NCBI GenBank assembly: GCA_945865355.1
Contig: CAMBDN010000034.1
Location: forward strand, 1-15,750
Length of the DNA: 15,750 bases
Direction: 5' to 3'
From: Legionella genomosp. 1
GTDB lineage: Bacteria; Pseudomonadota; Gammaproteobacteria; Legionellales; Legionellaceae
Shown here: in pieces, positions 1 through 8,246 of the stretch
Numbering within the stretch: the stretch's first letter is position 1
Layout of the letters: each line of letters begins with the position of its first letter
The notes under the pieces: model-generated
What the model saw: only the letters and a program-made list of their open reading frames with translations
What the model was told of the DNA's origin: nothing
Databases searched by the model: none
Program-made: the position numbers and the translations under genes

Positions 1-229
1 AGATGAAATGGATCCTATCCTATGATAACCATATTCATCAAATGCTATTTTTCTACCCCCTGACATAATGGGTAGGTTATTAAGTTTGAGATCCCTAAGC
101 AGTTAGCGCTCTCGATAAGAACGACTTGCTTTTCTAGTTTAACGACCATTAACCAATAAAAATTAAATCGCTCCATGAAAAATTCGTGATTTTCAGCTAT
201 GATTGCATTTTGAATTTCGGAGCACGATC
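1..229. other. Non-coding leader upstream of acnA
   Basis: No convincing gene is seen here. An open stretch from an ATG at 3 to a stop near 68 gives about 21 residues with no recognisable similarity, and could be chance or the tail of something outside the window. The DNA before acnA is AT-rich and should contain its promoter. A TTGCTT at 126-131 is the best -35-like match, but no good -10 lies at the right distance, so I do not call a promoter. Confidence 0.4.
218..222 (+). promoter_or_regulatory. Shine-Dalgarno site that fixes the acnA start
   Basis: CGGAG lies 7 nt before the ATG at 230. The open frame extends back to a TTG at 203, but that codon lies upstream of this site and has no ribosome binding site of its own. 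Starting at 230 gives 891 residues, the length of E. coli AcnA. Confidence 0.75.
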
Positions 230-2905
230 ATGAAGGTTGGTCAGGACAGTCTTGCGACAAAATCCCAATTACAAGTTGACGATAAAACATACCATTACTA
301 TAGCCTGAAAGAAGCTGAAAAAAAACACTTTAAAGGCATTAGTAGGCTTCCATATTCACTTAAAGTGCTGTTTGAAAATCTATTACGCTTTGAGGATGGC
401 AATACGGTAACAACCACTGACATCAAAGCTATCGCTGATTGGCTTCAAACCAAATCCTCACAGCACGAAATTGCCTACCGGCCAGCAAGGGTATTAATGC
501 AAGACTTTACGGGCGTTCCTGCCGTCGTCGATCTCGCAGCCATGCGCACTGCCATTAAAAAACTGGGAGGTAATGCAGAAAAAATATCGCCTCTTTCACC
601 GGTTGACTTGGTTATTGATCATTCAATCATGGTCGATAAATTTGCCACCGCAGACTCCCTGCGCGTCAATACCGAAATCGAAATGCATCGCAATATGGAA
701 CGTTATGAATTTTTGCGCTGGGGACAAAAAGCATTTGCTAATTTTCGAGTTGTTCCACCAGGCACGGGTATTTGTCATCAAGTAAATTTAGAGTATCTTG
801 GCAAAACGGTATGGAGCAGTTGTGATGATGGGGTCTGGTATGCCTATCCTGATACCTTGGTTGGCACCGACTCACACACAACCATGATCAATGGTTTGGG
901 GATTCTTGGGTGGGGTGTCGGCGGAATTGAAGCAGAAGCAGCGATGCTTGGACAACCCGTATCGATGCTTATTCCTGAGGTCATTGGTTTTCGGTTAACG
1001 GGTAAATTAAACGAAGGGATTACTGCAACAGATTTGGTTTTAACTGTCACGCAAATGCTGCGTAAAAAAGGGGTCGTCGGCAAATTTGTAGAATTTTTTG
1101 GCCCAGGTCTTGCAGAACTTCCGCTTGCTGACCGCGCCACTATTTCTAATATGGCACCAGAATATGGGGCAACCTGCGGTTTCTTCCCTGTCGATCATGA
1201 AACGGTGCGTTATTTACGCCTAACCGGTCGTGATGAACATACTATCGCCTTGGTTGAGGCGTACTCAAAAGCCCAAGGGCTTTGGTACGATCAACAAGCA
1301 GAAGAACCGATCTTTACTGATTGCTTAAGTCTTGATCTGAGTACCGTCGAACCCTCACTTGCCGGTCCAAAACGCCCGCAAGATAAAGTCAACCTTAAAA
1401 CGTTACCACTAGAATTTGATGCATTTCTTAAAGAAGTCGGAAAAGCTGCAGAAAAAGAAAAGTCATTTGCAGTGAAAGGCGCTGATTACCAATTACACCA
1501 TGGTGATGTTGTCATTGCAGCCATTACTAGCTGCACCAATACGTCTAACCCTAGTGTGCTAATGGCCGCAGGACTGGTTGCAAAAAAAGCAATTGAAAAG
1601 GGCTTACAGCGCAAACCTTGGGTCAAATCTTCATTAGCTCCTGGTTCAAAAGTTGTTACTGATTACTTGAAATTTGCCGGCTTACAAACATACCTTGATC
1701 AACTTGGCTTTAATCTGGTTGGTTATGGATGTACCACCTGTATCGGTAATTCTGGACCATTGCCAGACGCTATTGCCCATAGTGTGACTGACAATGACTT
1801 GGTTGTATGTTCCGTTCTTTCAGGAAATCGTAATTTTGAAGGACGAGTACATCCGCAAGTACGTGCAAATTGGCTAGCGTCTCCTCCGCTTGTTGTCGCT
1901 TATGCATTAAGTGGAACAACACAAATTGACTTAGGTAAAGATCCCATTGGCAAAGACAAAAATGGCAAAGATCTTTATTTGAAAGATATTTGGCCTACCA
2001 ATGCTGAGGTAGCGACTGAAGTTGCAAAAGTAACCGGCGGGATGTTTCGTAAGGAATATGCTGAAGTATTCGAAGGGGACGCTGAATGGCAGGCCATTAA
2101 AACGAGCACCGATACTACGTATGAGTGGGACGCCGACTCAACTTATATTCAACACCCACCCTTCTTTCAGGACCTCAAAGCAAAACCAGATTCGATTAAA
2201 CCTATCAACAAAGCATTTATCTTAGCGTTACTTGGTGATTCTATTACCACCGATCATATTTCACCCGCCGGTTCAATCAAAGCAAACTCTCCAGCAGGTT
2301 TATATTTAAAATCAAAAGGTGTCAATGAATCAGAATTTAATTCATACGGTTCACGACGAGGCAATCACGAAGTCATGATGCGTGGTACTTTTGCAAATAT
2401 TCGTATTCGTAATGAAATGACACCGGGCGTTGAAGGTGGTGTGACCCGCCACATTCCTTCTGGTAAAACCTTAGCTATCTATGATGCGGCTATGCTATAT
2501 CAACAACACCATCAAGAATTGGTTATTATTGCCGGAAAAGAGTATGGAACGGGCTCTTCGCGAGATTGGGCCGCGAAAGGCACCAACTTGTTAGGAGTAA
2601 AAGCTGTGATCACTGAAAGTTTTGAGCGAATTCACCGGTCAAATCTTATCGGTATGGGTGTTCTCCCTCTACAATTTCAAGCAGGTACTACGCGTCAAAC
2701 CTTGGAGCTAGATGGTAGTGAGCGTATTAGTATCACCGTAAATAACGATTTAAAACCAGGCAGCCTGTTAGACGTTACCATTATCCGTGAAGATGGTGGA
2801 GAGCAGAATATCAAGGTTGTTTGTCGCATTGATACGGCCAATGAGCTGGAATATTATCGTAATGGTGGTATTTTACAGTATGTGTTACGTAATTTAACAG
2901 TGTGA
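230..2905 (+). CDS. acnA: Aconitate hydratase A (aconitase)
   Basis: This cytoplasmic TCA-cycle enzyme interconverts citrate and isocitrate through cis-aconitate, using a [4Fe-4S] cluster. The 891-residue product aligns along its whole length with E. coli AcnA and is the same length. Cluster ligands are visible as Cys435 (in AITSCTNTSNPS) and Cys501/Cys504 (in GYGCTTCIGNSGPLP), at the same numbers as in E. coli. Other family signatures present are PGTGICHQVNLEYL, VGTDSHTTMINGLG, the swivel-domain GDSITTDHISPAGS, KEYGTGSSRDWAAKG and SFERIHRSNLIGMG. The start is ATG 230, not the upstream TTG 203, because of the Shine-Dalgarno site and length. It is probably monocistronic or only loosely coupled to the permease gene, which begins 115 bp downstream after a palindromic repeat. 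By homology it could also bind RNA in its apo form, but nothing in the sequence tests that. Confidence 0.97.
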   Translation: MKVGQDSLATKSQLQVDDKTYHYYSLKEAEKKHFKGISRLPYSLKVLFENLLRFEDGNTVTTTDIKAIADWLQTKSSQHEIAYRPARVLMQDFTGVPAVVDLAAMRTAIKKLGGNAEKISPLSPVDLVIDHSIMVDKFATADSLRVNTEIEMHRNMERYEFLRWGQKAFANFRVVPPGTGICHQVNLEYLGKTVWSSCDDGVWYAYPDTLVGTDSHTTMINGLGILGWGVGGIEAEAAMLGQPVSMLIPEVIGFRLTGKLNEGITATDLVLTVTQMLRKKGVVGKFVEFFGPGLAELPLADRATISNMAPEYGATCGFFPVDHETVRYLRLTGRDEHTIALVEAYSKAQGLWYDQQAEEPIFTDCLSLDLSTVEPSLAGPKRPQDKVNLKTLPLEFDAFLKEVGKAAEKEKSFAVKGADYQLHHGDVVIAAITSCTNTSNPSVLMAAGLVAKKAIEKGLQRKPWVKSSLAPGSKVVTDYLKFAGLQTYLDQLGFNLVGYGCTTCIGNSGPLPDAIAHSVTDNDLVVCSVLSGNRNFEGRVHPQVRANWLASPPLVVAYALSGTTQIDLGKDPIGKDKNGKDLYLKDIWPTNAEVATEVAKVTGGMFRKEYAEVFEGDAEWQAIKTSTDTTYEWDADSTYIQHPPFFQDLKAKPDSIKPINKAFILALLGDSITTDHISPAGSIKANSPAGLYLKSKGVNESEFNSYGSRRGNHEVMMRGTFANIRIRNEMTPGVEGGVTRHIPSGKTLAIYDAAMLYQQHHQELVIIAGKEYGTGSSRDWAAKGTNLLGVKAVITESFERIHRSNLIGMGVLPLQFQAGTTRQTLELDGSERISITVNNDLKPGSLLDVTIIREDGGEQNIKVVCRIDTANELEYYRNGGILQYVLRNLTV

Positions 2906-2949
2906 TATTATCTAACACCTAGGGACTGTAAAAGAAAAATCGCCCTTAA

Positions 2950-2970
2950 TCCCCCTTTTTCAAAGGGGGA
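2950..2970 (+). repeat. CCCCCTTT/AAAGGGGG palindrome, copy 1
   Basis: TCCCCCTTT at 2950-2958 pairs perfectly with AAAGGGGGA at 2962-2970 around a TTC loop, giving a 9-bp stem. A nearly identical element, in opposite orientation, lies at 4442-4461 on the other side of the permease gene. Short hairpins of this type are dispersed in many bacterial genomes (REP or MITE-like), but I cannot assign it to a named family. The 3' side is A-rich rather than T-rich on the plus strand, so it is a poor intrinsic terminator for acnA. Confidence 0.7.
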
Positions 2971-3009
2971 AAATAGAGTTATAGAGTATATCCTGGCTAC
3001 TTCTTCATT

Positions 3010-3014
3010 AAGGA
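3010..3014 (+). promoter_or_regulatory. Shine-Dalgarno site selecting a GTG start
   Basis: AAGGA ends 6 nt before the GTG at 3021. An ATG at 3019 overlaps it in another frame and gives no product, so the GTG is the most likely initiator of the permease gene. Confidence 0.65.
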
Positions 3015-3020
3015 CTTTAT

Positions 3021-4397
3021 GTGCAACAGTCTAAACGGGTATTAAGTGTTTTTTCTCTAGTCATGATCAATGTAATTGCCGTGGATAGTCTACGCACATT
3101 ACCTATCACAGCAAAACTCGGTTTAACCTTAGTATCCTATTATCTCGTTGCAGCCTTTGCTTTTTTTATACCCGTTGCGTTAGTTGCCGCAGAATTAGCG
3201 ACAGCGTACCCTAACACAGGTGGTATTTATATCTGGGTAAGAGAAGCCTTTGGTCGACGAGCTGGGTTTATAACCATTTGGTTACAGTGGATTTACAACG
3301 TTGTCTGGTATCCAACTATTCTCGCCTTTATAGCAGCAACCATCGCCTATCTTTTCGCACCACACTTAGCAAACAATAAGTTCTATTTATTAAGTACGAT
3401 TATTATCTTATTTTGGAGTTTTACTTTACTCAATTGTTTGGGAATGAAGGTATCCAGTATCATCAGCATTATTGGGGCATCGGTAGGTACCCTACTACCG
3501 ATGATTGGTATTATTATTTTAGGCATATTATGGCTGATTCAAGGTCGACCCATCGAAGTTGGTTACCCCTCATCATGGTTCCCTGACTTCAGCTCCATAG
3601 GTAATTTATCGTTATTTTCTGCTGTTTTATTCGGTTTATTGGGTATGGAAATGTCAGCGGTACACGCAGAAGAAGTTAAAAACCCACAACGCGATTATCC
3701 ACGCGCCCTGCTCTACTCCACCATCCTAATCTTCGCAACTTTAGTACTTGGGTCGATAGCGATCGTCATCGTTGTTCCTGACAATAAACTAAGTGTTGTT
3801 TCTGGGTTGATCGATGCTTATGCCATTTTCTTTGATGCCTACCACATGCCCTGGATGACATCGCTGACTGCTTTGTTCATTATTATAGGTGGATTAAGCG
3901 GCGTATCAGCTTGGATATACGGACCAACAAAAGGCTTGCTGGTCGCAGCGCAAGACGGCTGCATACCGCATGCTTTTACCAAAGTTAATCGACATGGAGC
4001 ACCAGCTATCATTCTTATCACTCAAGGTGTCATCTTTACTTTGTTAAGCAGTGTTTTTATCTTGTTCGATTCTATTAATGCGGCCTATTGGATCTTAAGT
4101 GCGATGTGTGCGCAAATGGCCCTATTGGTGTATGTATTTATGTTTACCGCCGCAATTAAATTGCGCTATAGCAGACCCAATCAACCAGGCGCTTATAAAA
4201 TACCAGGAGGAAAAGCGGGCATGTGGCTTGTTGCTGGCGTTGGATTAATTTGTTGTACAGTAACGATTCTCATCGGCTTTGTACCACCGACCCAAATTCC
4301 AATAGGAAATACTCTGTTTTTCCAAGCGTTTCTTATTGGCGGGCTAGTTATTTTTGTATTAATTCCATGGTTATTAGCGAAGAAGAACGAGACTTAA
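3021..4397 (+). CDS. APC-superfamily amino acid permease, glutamate:GABA antiporter-like
   Basis: This is an inner-membrane amino acid transporter or exchanger of 458 residues, strongly hydrophobic, with about twelve predicted membrane segments. The early region AELATAYPNTGGIYIWVREAFG (about residues 57-78), followed by a GFITIWLQWIYN segment, is typical of the APC superfamily and of the GadC-like amino acid:GABA antiporter branch in particular. Conserved features further on include EMSAVHAEEVKNPQRDYPRA and GVSAWIYGPTKGLL. It is shorter than E. coli GadC (511 residues), and the missing part corresponds to the C-terminal plug that gates GadC by pH, so acid-regulated exchange is not implied. 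Substrate cannot be read from the sequence; glutamate, GABA or another amino acid are all possible. Next to acnA and putA it fits amino acid uptake for carbon supply. Translation probably starts at GTG 3021. The gene is flanked by inverted copies of a short palindrome. Confidence 0.85.
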   Translation: MQQSKRVLSVFSLVMINVIAVDSLRTLPITAKLGLTLVSYYLVAAFAFFIPVALVAAELATAYPNTGGIYIWVREAFGRRAGFITIWLQWIYNVVWYPTILAFIAATIAYLFAPHLANNKFYLLSTIIILFWSFTLLNCLGMKVSSIISIIGASVGTLLPMIGIIILGILWLIQGRPIEVGYPSSWFPDFSSIGNLSLFSAVLFGLLGMEMSAVHAEEVKNPQRDYPRALLYSTILIFATLVLGSIAIVIVVPDNKLSVVSGLIDAYAIFFDAYHMPWMTSLTALFIIIGGLSGVSAWIYGPTKGLLVAAQDGCIPHAFTKVNRHGAPAIILITQGVIFTLLSSVFILFDSINAAYWILSAMCAQMALLVYVFMFTAAIKLRYSRPNQPGAYKIPGGKAGMWLVAGVGLICCTVTILIGFVPPTQIPIGNTLFFQAFLIGGLVIFVLIPWLLAKKNET

Positions 4398-4441
4398 GAG
4401 CGAACAACTTAGCGCCAAAGGCCCACCTTGCTCCATAAATT

Positions 4442-4461
4442 TCCCCCTTTGAAAAGGGGGA
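4442..4461 (-). repeat. CCCCCTTT/AAAGGGGG palindrome, copy 2 (inverted)
   Basis: TCCCCCTTT at 4442-4450 pairs with AAAGGGGGA at 4453-4461. Read on the minus strand it matches copy 1 (2950-2970) except for one T fewer in the central run. It lies 45 bp past the permease stop, between convergent permease and putA genes. The plus-strand side is followed by ATTTATTCT, moderately T-rich, so it may serve as a weak terminator for the permease transcript. Confidence 0.7.
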
Positions 4462-4549
4462 TTTATTCTAAATGCATTTATCCATTCCGAATATCCATTT
4501 TCATCCAGAGGGATCCAATTTCCTAAATTTTATCGCTTTAAGTGGTCGC

Positions 4550-5704
4550 CTACTCATCCGGTAAGGACATCAAACTCGCATTTCCACCAGCAGCAGTCGT
4601 ATCAACAGTATAAGTACGTTCATGGCACAAGCGTTGCAAATAATTGGGTCCACCAGCTTTAGGTCCTGTCCCTGATAGGCCCTCTCCTCCAAAAGGTTGT
4701 AAGCCGACGACTGCTCCAATCATGTTGCGATTCACATAACAGTTACCGACATGAACACGCTGGCGGATGTATTCAACCGTTTCACTAATACGACTATGTA
4801 TCCCTAAAGTCAGCCCAAAACCTGTATTATTGATTTGCGAAATGACATCATCCAAAGCTTTTCGTTTAAACTGAATCACGTGCAAAATCGGTCCAAAGAC
4901 TTCCTTCTCAAGAACATTAATATGATCGATAGCTATTGCTGTTGGCGGCATAAAATACCCTGTCGCACACTCGTGATTTAATTTGCATTGATAAATGAGT
5001 TCATGGTTTTTCATCATCGACGAAGCGTGGGTTTTCAGCGCAGATAAAGCCTGATAATCAATCACTGGGCCAACATCCGTTGCTAACCAACGTGGATCGC
5101 CGACTCGGAGTTCAGACATAGCCCCTTTCAGCAACTCAACTAAACGAGGATATACGTCTTGCTGCACGTAGAGCACTCTTAATGCTGAGCATCGCTGGCC
5201 GGCGCTGCCAAACGCAGAGTTAATAACATCCACCACAACTTGCTCTAACAAAGCAGATGAATCAACAATCATCGCATTTTGACCGCCTGTTTCGGCAATC
5301 AATGGAATAATTTCGCCACCACGGGTAGCTAGTTTTTTGTTAATTGCTGCAGCGGTTTGGGTTGATCCGGTAAAAATAACAGCCTTGATACGCGTATCAG
5401 CCACTAACTGTGCGCCGATCGTTACACCATCACCAGGCAGCAATTGCACAACACCTGAAGGAATACCTGCTTTCAGCATCAACTCAACAGCAAAGTGAGC
5501 TATTAAAGGGGTTTGTTGCGCGGGTTTTGCAATAACGCAATTGCCCGTAGCCAGCGCTGCGACAACTTGGCCTGTAAAAATAGCAAGCGGGAAGTTCCAT
5601 GGACTGATACAAAGCACGATACCACGAGCATGCAAGCTCAACTCATTCAACTCACCGGTATAGCCATGGAGTTGCCGGGGCGTTAACATCATCTTTTCAG
5701 CCAT
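4550..5704 (-). CDS. putA: PutA C-terminal part: P5C dehydrogenase domain fragment
   Basis: This is the part of putA after the internal stop, counted from the first available ATG at 5704 (384 residues). It carries the NAD-binding aldehyde dehydrogenase signatures CISPWNFPLAIFTGQ and GSTQTA, the general-base Glu138 (IAETGGQNA), the catalytic Cys172 (SAGQRCSALRV), and the PutA-specific end PFGGEGLSGTGPKAGGPNYLQR then TTAAGGNASLM. In full PutA numbering these are Glu803 and Cys837. No Shine-Dalgarno site precedes ATG 5704, and the fragment lacks the first part of the Rossmann domain, so independent translation to an active enzyme looks unlikely. It is in the same frame as the upstream part. Confidence 0.75.
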   Translation of the reverse strand: MAEKMMLTPRQLHGYTGELNELSLHARGIVLCISPWNFPLAIFTGQVVAALATGNCVIAKPAQQTPLIAHFAVELMLKAGIPSGVVQLLPGDGVTIGAQLVADTRIKAVIFTGSTQTAAAINKKLATRGGEIIPLIAETGGQNAMIVDSSALLEQVVVDVINSAFGSAGQRCSALRVLYVQQDVYPRLVELLKGAMSELRVGDPRWLATDVGPVIDYQALSALKTHASSMMKNHELIYQCKLNHECATGYFMPPTAIAIDHINVLEKEVFGPILHVIQFKRKALDDVISQINNTGFGLTLGIHSRISETVEYIRQRVHVGNCYVNRNMIGAVVGLQPFGGEGLSGTGPKAGGPNYLQRLCHERTYTVDTTAAGGNASLMSLPDE

Positions 5705-5782
5705 TGTTGCATAGTATCGACAAAAATCAATGGCCTCTCTGACCTCTGCAACCCCGTCTTGCCATGTTTTACCTGCTTCAAA

Positions 5783-5785
5783 TCA
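5783..5785 (-). other. In-frame TGA interrupting putA
   Basis: The codons around it read ATG GCG TGA TTT GAA GCA GGT AAA. In E. coli PutA the aligned segment is LIGLLVREAGKT, with a Val at the stop position. One base change (for example from TTA, TGC, TGG, GGA or CGA) would explain it. No change of reading frame is involved. Confidence 0.9.
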
Positions 5786-7699
5786 CGCCATAGCAATTAG
5801 AGTTGTCATATTCGCTTCCAAGAGATCTGCAAACTTCCGAAGACGCAAAGAACGATTTGAAACAGGCATTTGACTCCATGATAAGAAGGCTTCTTCTGCC
5901 TTGCCTAAAGCCCAATCAATATCCTCCGATGTTGCCTCAACAACTTGTCCAATCACATGATCAGGCTCTTGTGGGGAAGTAATATCTCGTGCTTTCTGAT
6001 GCGTCGCTTGCTTGCCTGCAATAATCGGTGCAGCATGCCATTTAAAGGCATCATTCATCGAAAAATATTTTTGTAACTCAGCAACATACGTTCGATCTGT
6101 AAAGTCTACCCCCGATGAGTTGATTCGTTCAGGCAAAAATATTGATGATGGTAAAGGAATATTAGCGTTAATTTTTTCTAATAATTCACGTGCTTTGCTA
6201 ACGGGATCCTCAACCAACCCAGAGATGGGTGCATTATCATCGATAATTCGATTTACAAACGATGAGTTGGCACCATTTTCTAATAAGCGCCGCACCAAAT
6301 AAGGTAATAAATCCTCATGGCTGCCAACAGGCGCATAAATGCGACAAGGAATACCAAAGTGGCTCGCTGGCACAATTTGCTCATAGAGCTCATTACCCAT
6401 TCCATGCAAACATTGGAATTCGAAATCACGATACTCACCTACCAAATTTAAAATCATGGCAACAGAATAAGCATTATGTGTCGCAAATTGTGGGTAAATA
6501 GCGTCAGTCATGGTCAGTAATTTTTTGGCGCAAGCTTGGAAGGATACGTCCGTGAATACCTTCCGAGTAAACACGGGATAATCACCAAGCCCTTGCATCT
6601 GAGCTTTCTTAATTTCACTGTCCCAGTATGCTCCTTTAATCAAACGCACCATCATACGGCGCTTTTTACCCCTGGCTAGTGCTGCAACCCAATCGAGTAA
6701 ATAAAAGGCACGTTTTTGATAAGACTGGATAGCCAGACCAAAACCGTTCCAGCCATCAAGGCTATCATCATTAAATACCTGCTCAATCACATCAAGCGAT
6801 AAATCCAATCGCTCCGACTCTTCGGCATCGATGGTCAGTGCGATATCAAATTTTTTGGCCAACTTGGCTAATGCTAGTAATTTGGTGGGTAATTCGTTGA
6901 TCACACGTTCATGTTGTGCTTCTTGATAACGTGGATGTAACGCTGAGAGTTTAATAGAGATACCGGGTCGATGAAACACATCAATACCAGATGCTGATTT
7001 AGTGCCTATTGCTTCAATTGCTTGGCTATACGCCGCAAGGTAACGCTCTGCATCAACCTCCGTCAATGCGGCCTCACCCAACATATCATACGAGTATCGA
7101 TAGCCCAACGCTTCTTTTTTCTTAGCCCGGGACAGTGCTTCTTTGATTGTGCGGCCCATAACAAATTGCTTGCTCATGATACGCATCGCTTTATCAACAG
7201 CCGTACGGACCACGCCCTCGCTGCTGCGATTTACAACCTTCATTAGCGCTTGACCAAGAGCTGATTCAGCATTTCCCGGAGATAATACCTTGCCGGTTAA
7301 CATCAATGCCCACGTTGTCGCATTTACAAAAAATGAACTGCTCTGTCCTCGATGCGACTTCCAATCCGCCTTAGCCAGTTTGTCCTTGATCAGAATATCA
7401 ATGGTAGCATTATCAGGTACGCGCAATAAAGCTTCGGCTAAGCACATTAAAGCAACACCTTCATCACTTGATAAGGAAAATTGAGTCAGAAACGAATCGA
7501 TACCTGTCGTTTTTTTTCGCTCAGAGCGAACCTGCTCAACCAAGCGTGTCGCAAGAACGCGCACAGCATTATTTAATCCTTCATCAAGGGCTGCATTTTC
7601 AATAAGGGAGGTAATTACTCCTAGCTCTACCGCATGGTATGCCTCATTGATCACCGCACGTAAACCTTGCGGTAATTTTAAAGGGCGCCTATCAAGCAT
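5783..7699 (-). CDS. putA: PutA N-terminal part: proline dehydrogenase domain
   Basis: This is the part of putA before the internal stop, 638 residues. A helical arm region is followed by the FAD-binding beta/alpha barrel of proline dehydrogenase. Family signatures include GYRYSYDMLGEAA, ISIKLSALHPRY, VRLIKGAYWDSEIKKAQ (about residues 352-366), FATHNAYSVA and YAPVGSHEDLLPYLVRRLLENG (about 455-475), which carries the conserved Arg pair that binds proline. The last 60 or so residues already belong to the start of the aldehyde dehydrogenase domain. A protein ending here could in principle fold and oxidise proline to P5C, but would release P5C into the cytoplasm rather than channel it. Confidence 0.8.
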   Translation of the reverse strand: MLDRRPLKLPQGLRAVINEAYHAVELGVITSLIENAALDEGLNNAVRVLATRLVEQVRSERKKTTGIDSFLTQFSLSSDEGVALMCLAEALLRVPDNATIDILIKDKLAKADWKSHRGQSSSFFVNATTWALMLTGKVLSPGNAESALGQALMKVVNRSSEGVVRTAVDKAMRIMSKQFVMGRTIKEALSRAKKKEALGYRYSYDMLGEAALTEVDAERYLAAYSQAIEAIGTKSASGIDVFHRPGISIKLSALHPRYQEAQHERVINELPTKLLALAKLAKKFDIALTIDAEESERLDLSLDVIEQVFNDDSLDGWNGFGLAIQSYQKRAFYLLDWVAALARGKKRRMMVRLIKGAYWDSEIKKAQMQGLGDYPVFTRKVFTDVSFQACAKKLLTMTDAIYPQFATHNAYSVAMILNLVGEYRDFEFQCLHGMGNELYEQIVPASHFGIPCRIYAPVGSHEDLLPYLVRRLLENGANSSFVNRIIDDNAPISGLVEDPVSKARELLEKINANIPLPSSIFLPERINSSGVDFTDRTYVAELQKYFSMNDAFKWHAAPIIAGKQATHQKARDITSPQEPDHVIGQVVEATSEDIDWALGKAEEAFLSWSQMPVSNRSLRLRKFADLLEANMTTLIAMA

Positions 7700-7703
7700 A
7701 TGA

Positions 7704-7708
7704 CCTCC
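7704..7708 (-). promoter_or_regulatory. Shine-Dalgarno site that fixes the putA start
   Basis: GGAGG on the minus strand lies 4 nt before the ATG at 7699. The in-frame ATG at 7717 lies upstream of it and is preceded only by AT-rich sequence, so the six extra residues of the longer reading are probably not translated. Confidence 0.75.
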
Positions 7709-8188
7709 AGTAAACATTTTATATAAAGTAAAAATGGTGCAGATTAATTCAATTTACTATTAAATCAAATTAAATTCAGCACTTTCGCTTTTATTAGCTT
7801 CAAAACTTATGAAATACCTAGGTCGCCGTCATCCTGAAAGTAGAGAAAGATCGACTAAATAATGGTCCCGTATTGGCTCCAAAAAATCCCTAACTGAGCT
7901 GCGGATGAGTTACCCCAGTCATTTAAAATCAAATGAACCCTATTGCTATATCTCTAGCGAATTAACCGCAACGTTAGTGTCAAAAAATGACTTTTAACAG
8001 GTAAAAATCGAATCAAATATGCAATAATTGATGTTATTTTGAACTATTTGTATTTATAATGCAACCAATAATGGTATAAATTTCAATCAATTAGAATATT
8101 ATATTTCCGATATCAACTGGCCAATAGCTTCGCAACACCTTGAATTGACTAACATTCTCCCCCAATGAGCAATCAAACTGCTTGTCAT

Positions 8189-8217
8189 TTTACTTTTGAC
8201 TCAATTGTCAATATAAT
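8189..8217 (+). promoter_or_regulatory. Sigma-70 type promoter of the L,D-transpeptidase-like gene, with a palindrome in the spacer
   Basis: A perfect TATAAT -10 at 8212-8217 lies 17 nt after TTTACT (8189-8194, four of six consensus -35 bases). The spacer holds an inverted repeat, TTGAC (8196-8200), six bases, then GTCAA (8207-8211), which looks like an operator for a dimeric regulator. The predicted transcript would have a leader of about 65-70 nt. It is a prediction from sequence only. Confidence 0.55.
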
Positions 8218-8231
8218 AGCCAGCTTTGGAT

Positions 8232-8246
8232 GCCTTCACCCAAGGC
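8232..8246 (+). other. Small hairpin in the transpeptidase leader
   Basis: GCCTT (8232-8236) and AAGGC (8242-8246) can pair around a five-base CACCC loop in the predicted 5' leader, about 45 nt before the start codon. It is short and could be chance. Confidence 0.25.

Larger units (their letters stand above)
2906..3020. other. acnA-permease spacer
   Basis: The 115-bp gap holds the first CCCCCTTT palindrome (2950-2970) and the permease ribosome binding site. No gene is seen. The hairpin is not followed by a T-run on the plus strand, so read-through from acnA into the permease gene is possible. Confidence 0.5.
4550..7699 (-). pseudogene. putA: putA, bifunctional proline dehydrogenase / P5C dehydrogenase, interrupted by one in-frame TGA
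   Basis: PutA oxidises proline to glutamate in two steps at the inner face of the membrane, passing electrons from FAD to quinone and then reducing NAD. The locus reads through 1049 codons in one frame except for a TGA at 5785-5783 (codon 639). That is the usual size of a short PutA with proline dehydrogenase and P5C dehydrogenase domains. There is no N-terminal ribbon-helix-helix DNA-binding domain as in E. coli PutA, so it should not autoregulate. The 26 codons between the TGA and the next ATG still encode a normal PutA stretch (FEAGKTWQDG, then AEVREAIDF), so nothing but the stop is wrong. The start is ATG 7699, which has GGAGG 4 nt upstream; the ATG at 7717 has no such site. It is most simply a recently disrupted gene, but a sequencing error or recoding cannot be excluded. 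Confidence 0.85.

Noticed and set aside
203..229. Upstream TTG start adding nine residues to aconitase
   Set aside because: It has no ribosome binding site, while CGGAG precedes ATG 230, which gives the exact E. coli AcnA length.
573..1140. Additional open frames within acnA (573-785 plus, 844-1140 minus)
   Set aside because: They are shadows of a strongly conserved aconitase frame and resemble no protein family.
5704..5785. Reassignment of TGA to Trp (genetic code 4) as an explanation of the putA stop
   Set aside because: acnA and the M20 hydrolase end in TGA at the expected protein length, and reading through those would extend past conserved C-termini.
5783..5785. Selenocysteine at the putA TGA
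   Set aside because: PutA has no catalytic cysteine at this place (the aligned residue is Val in E. coli), and no convincing SECIS-like hairpin was seen right after the codon.
6012..7484. Plus-strand open frames opposite putA
   Set aside because: They are antisense shadows of the conserved proline dehydrogenase sequence, with no family similarity or ribosome binding sites.
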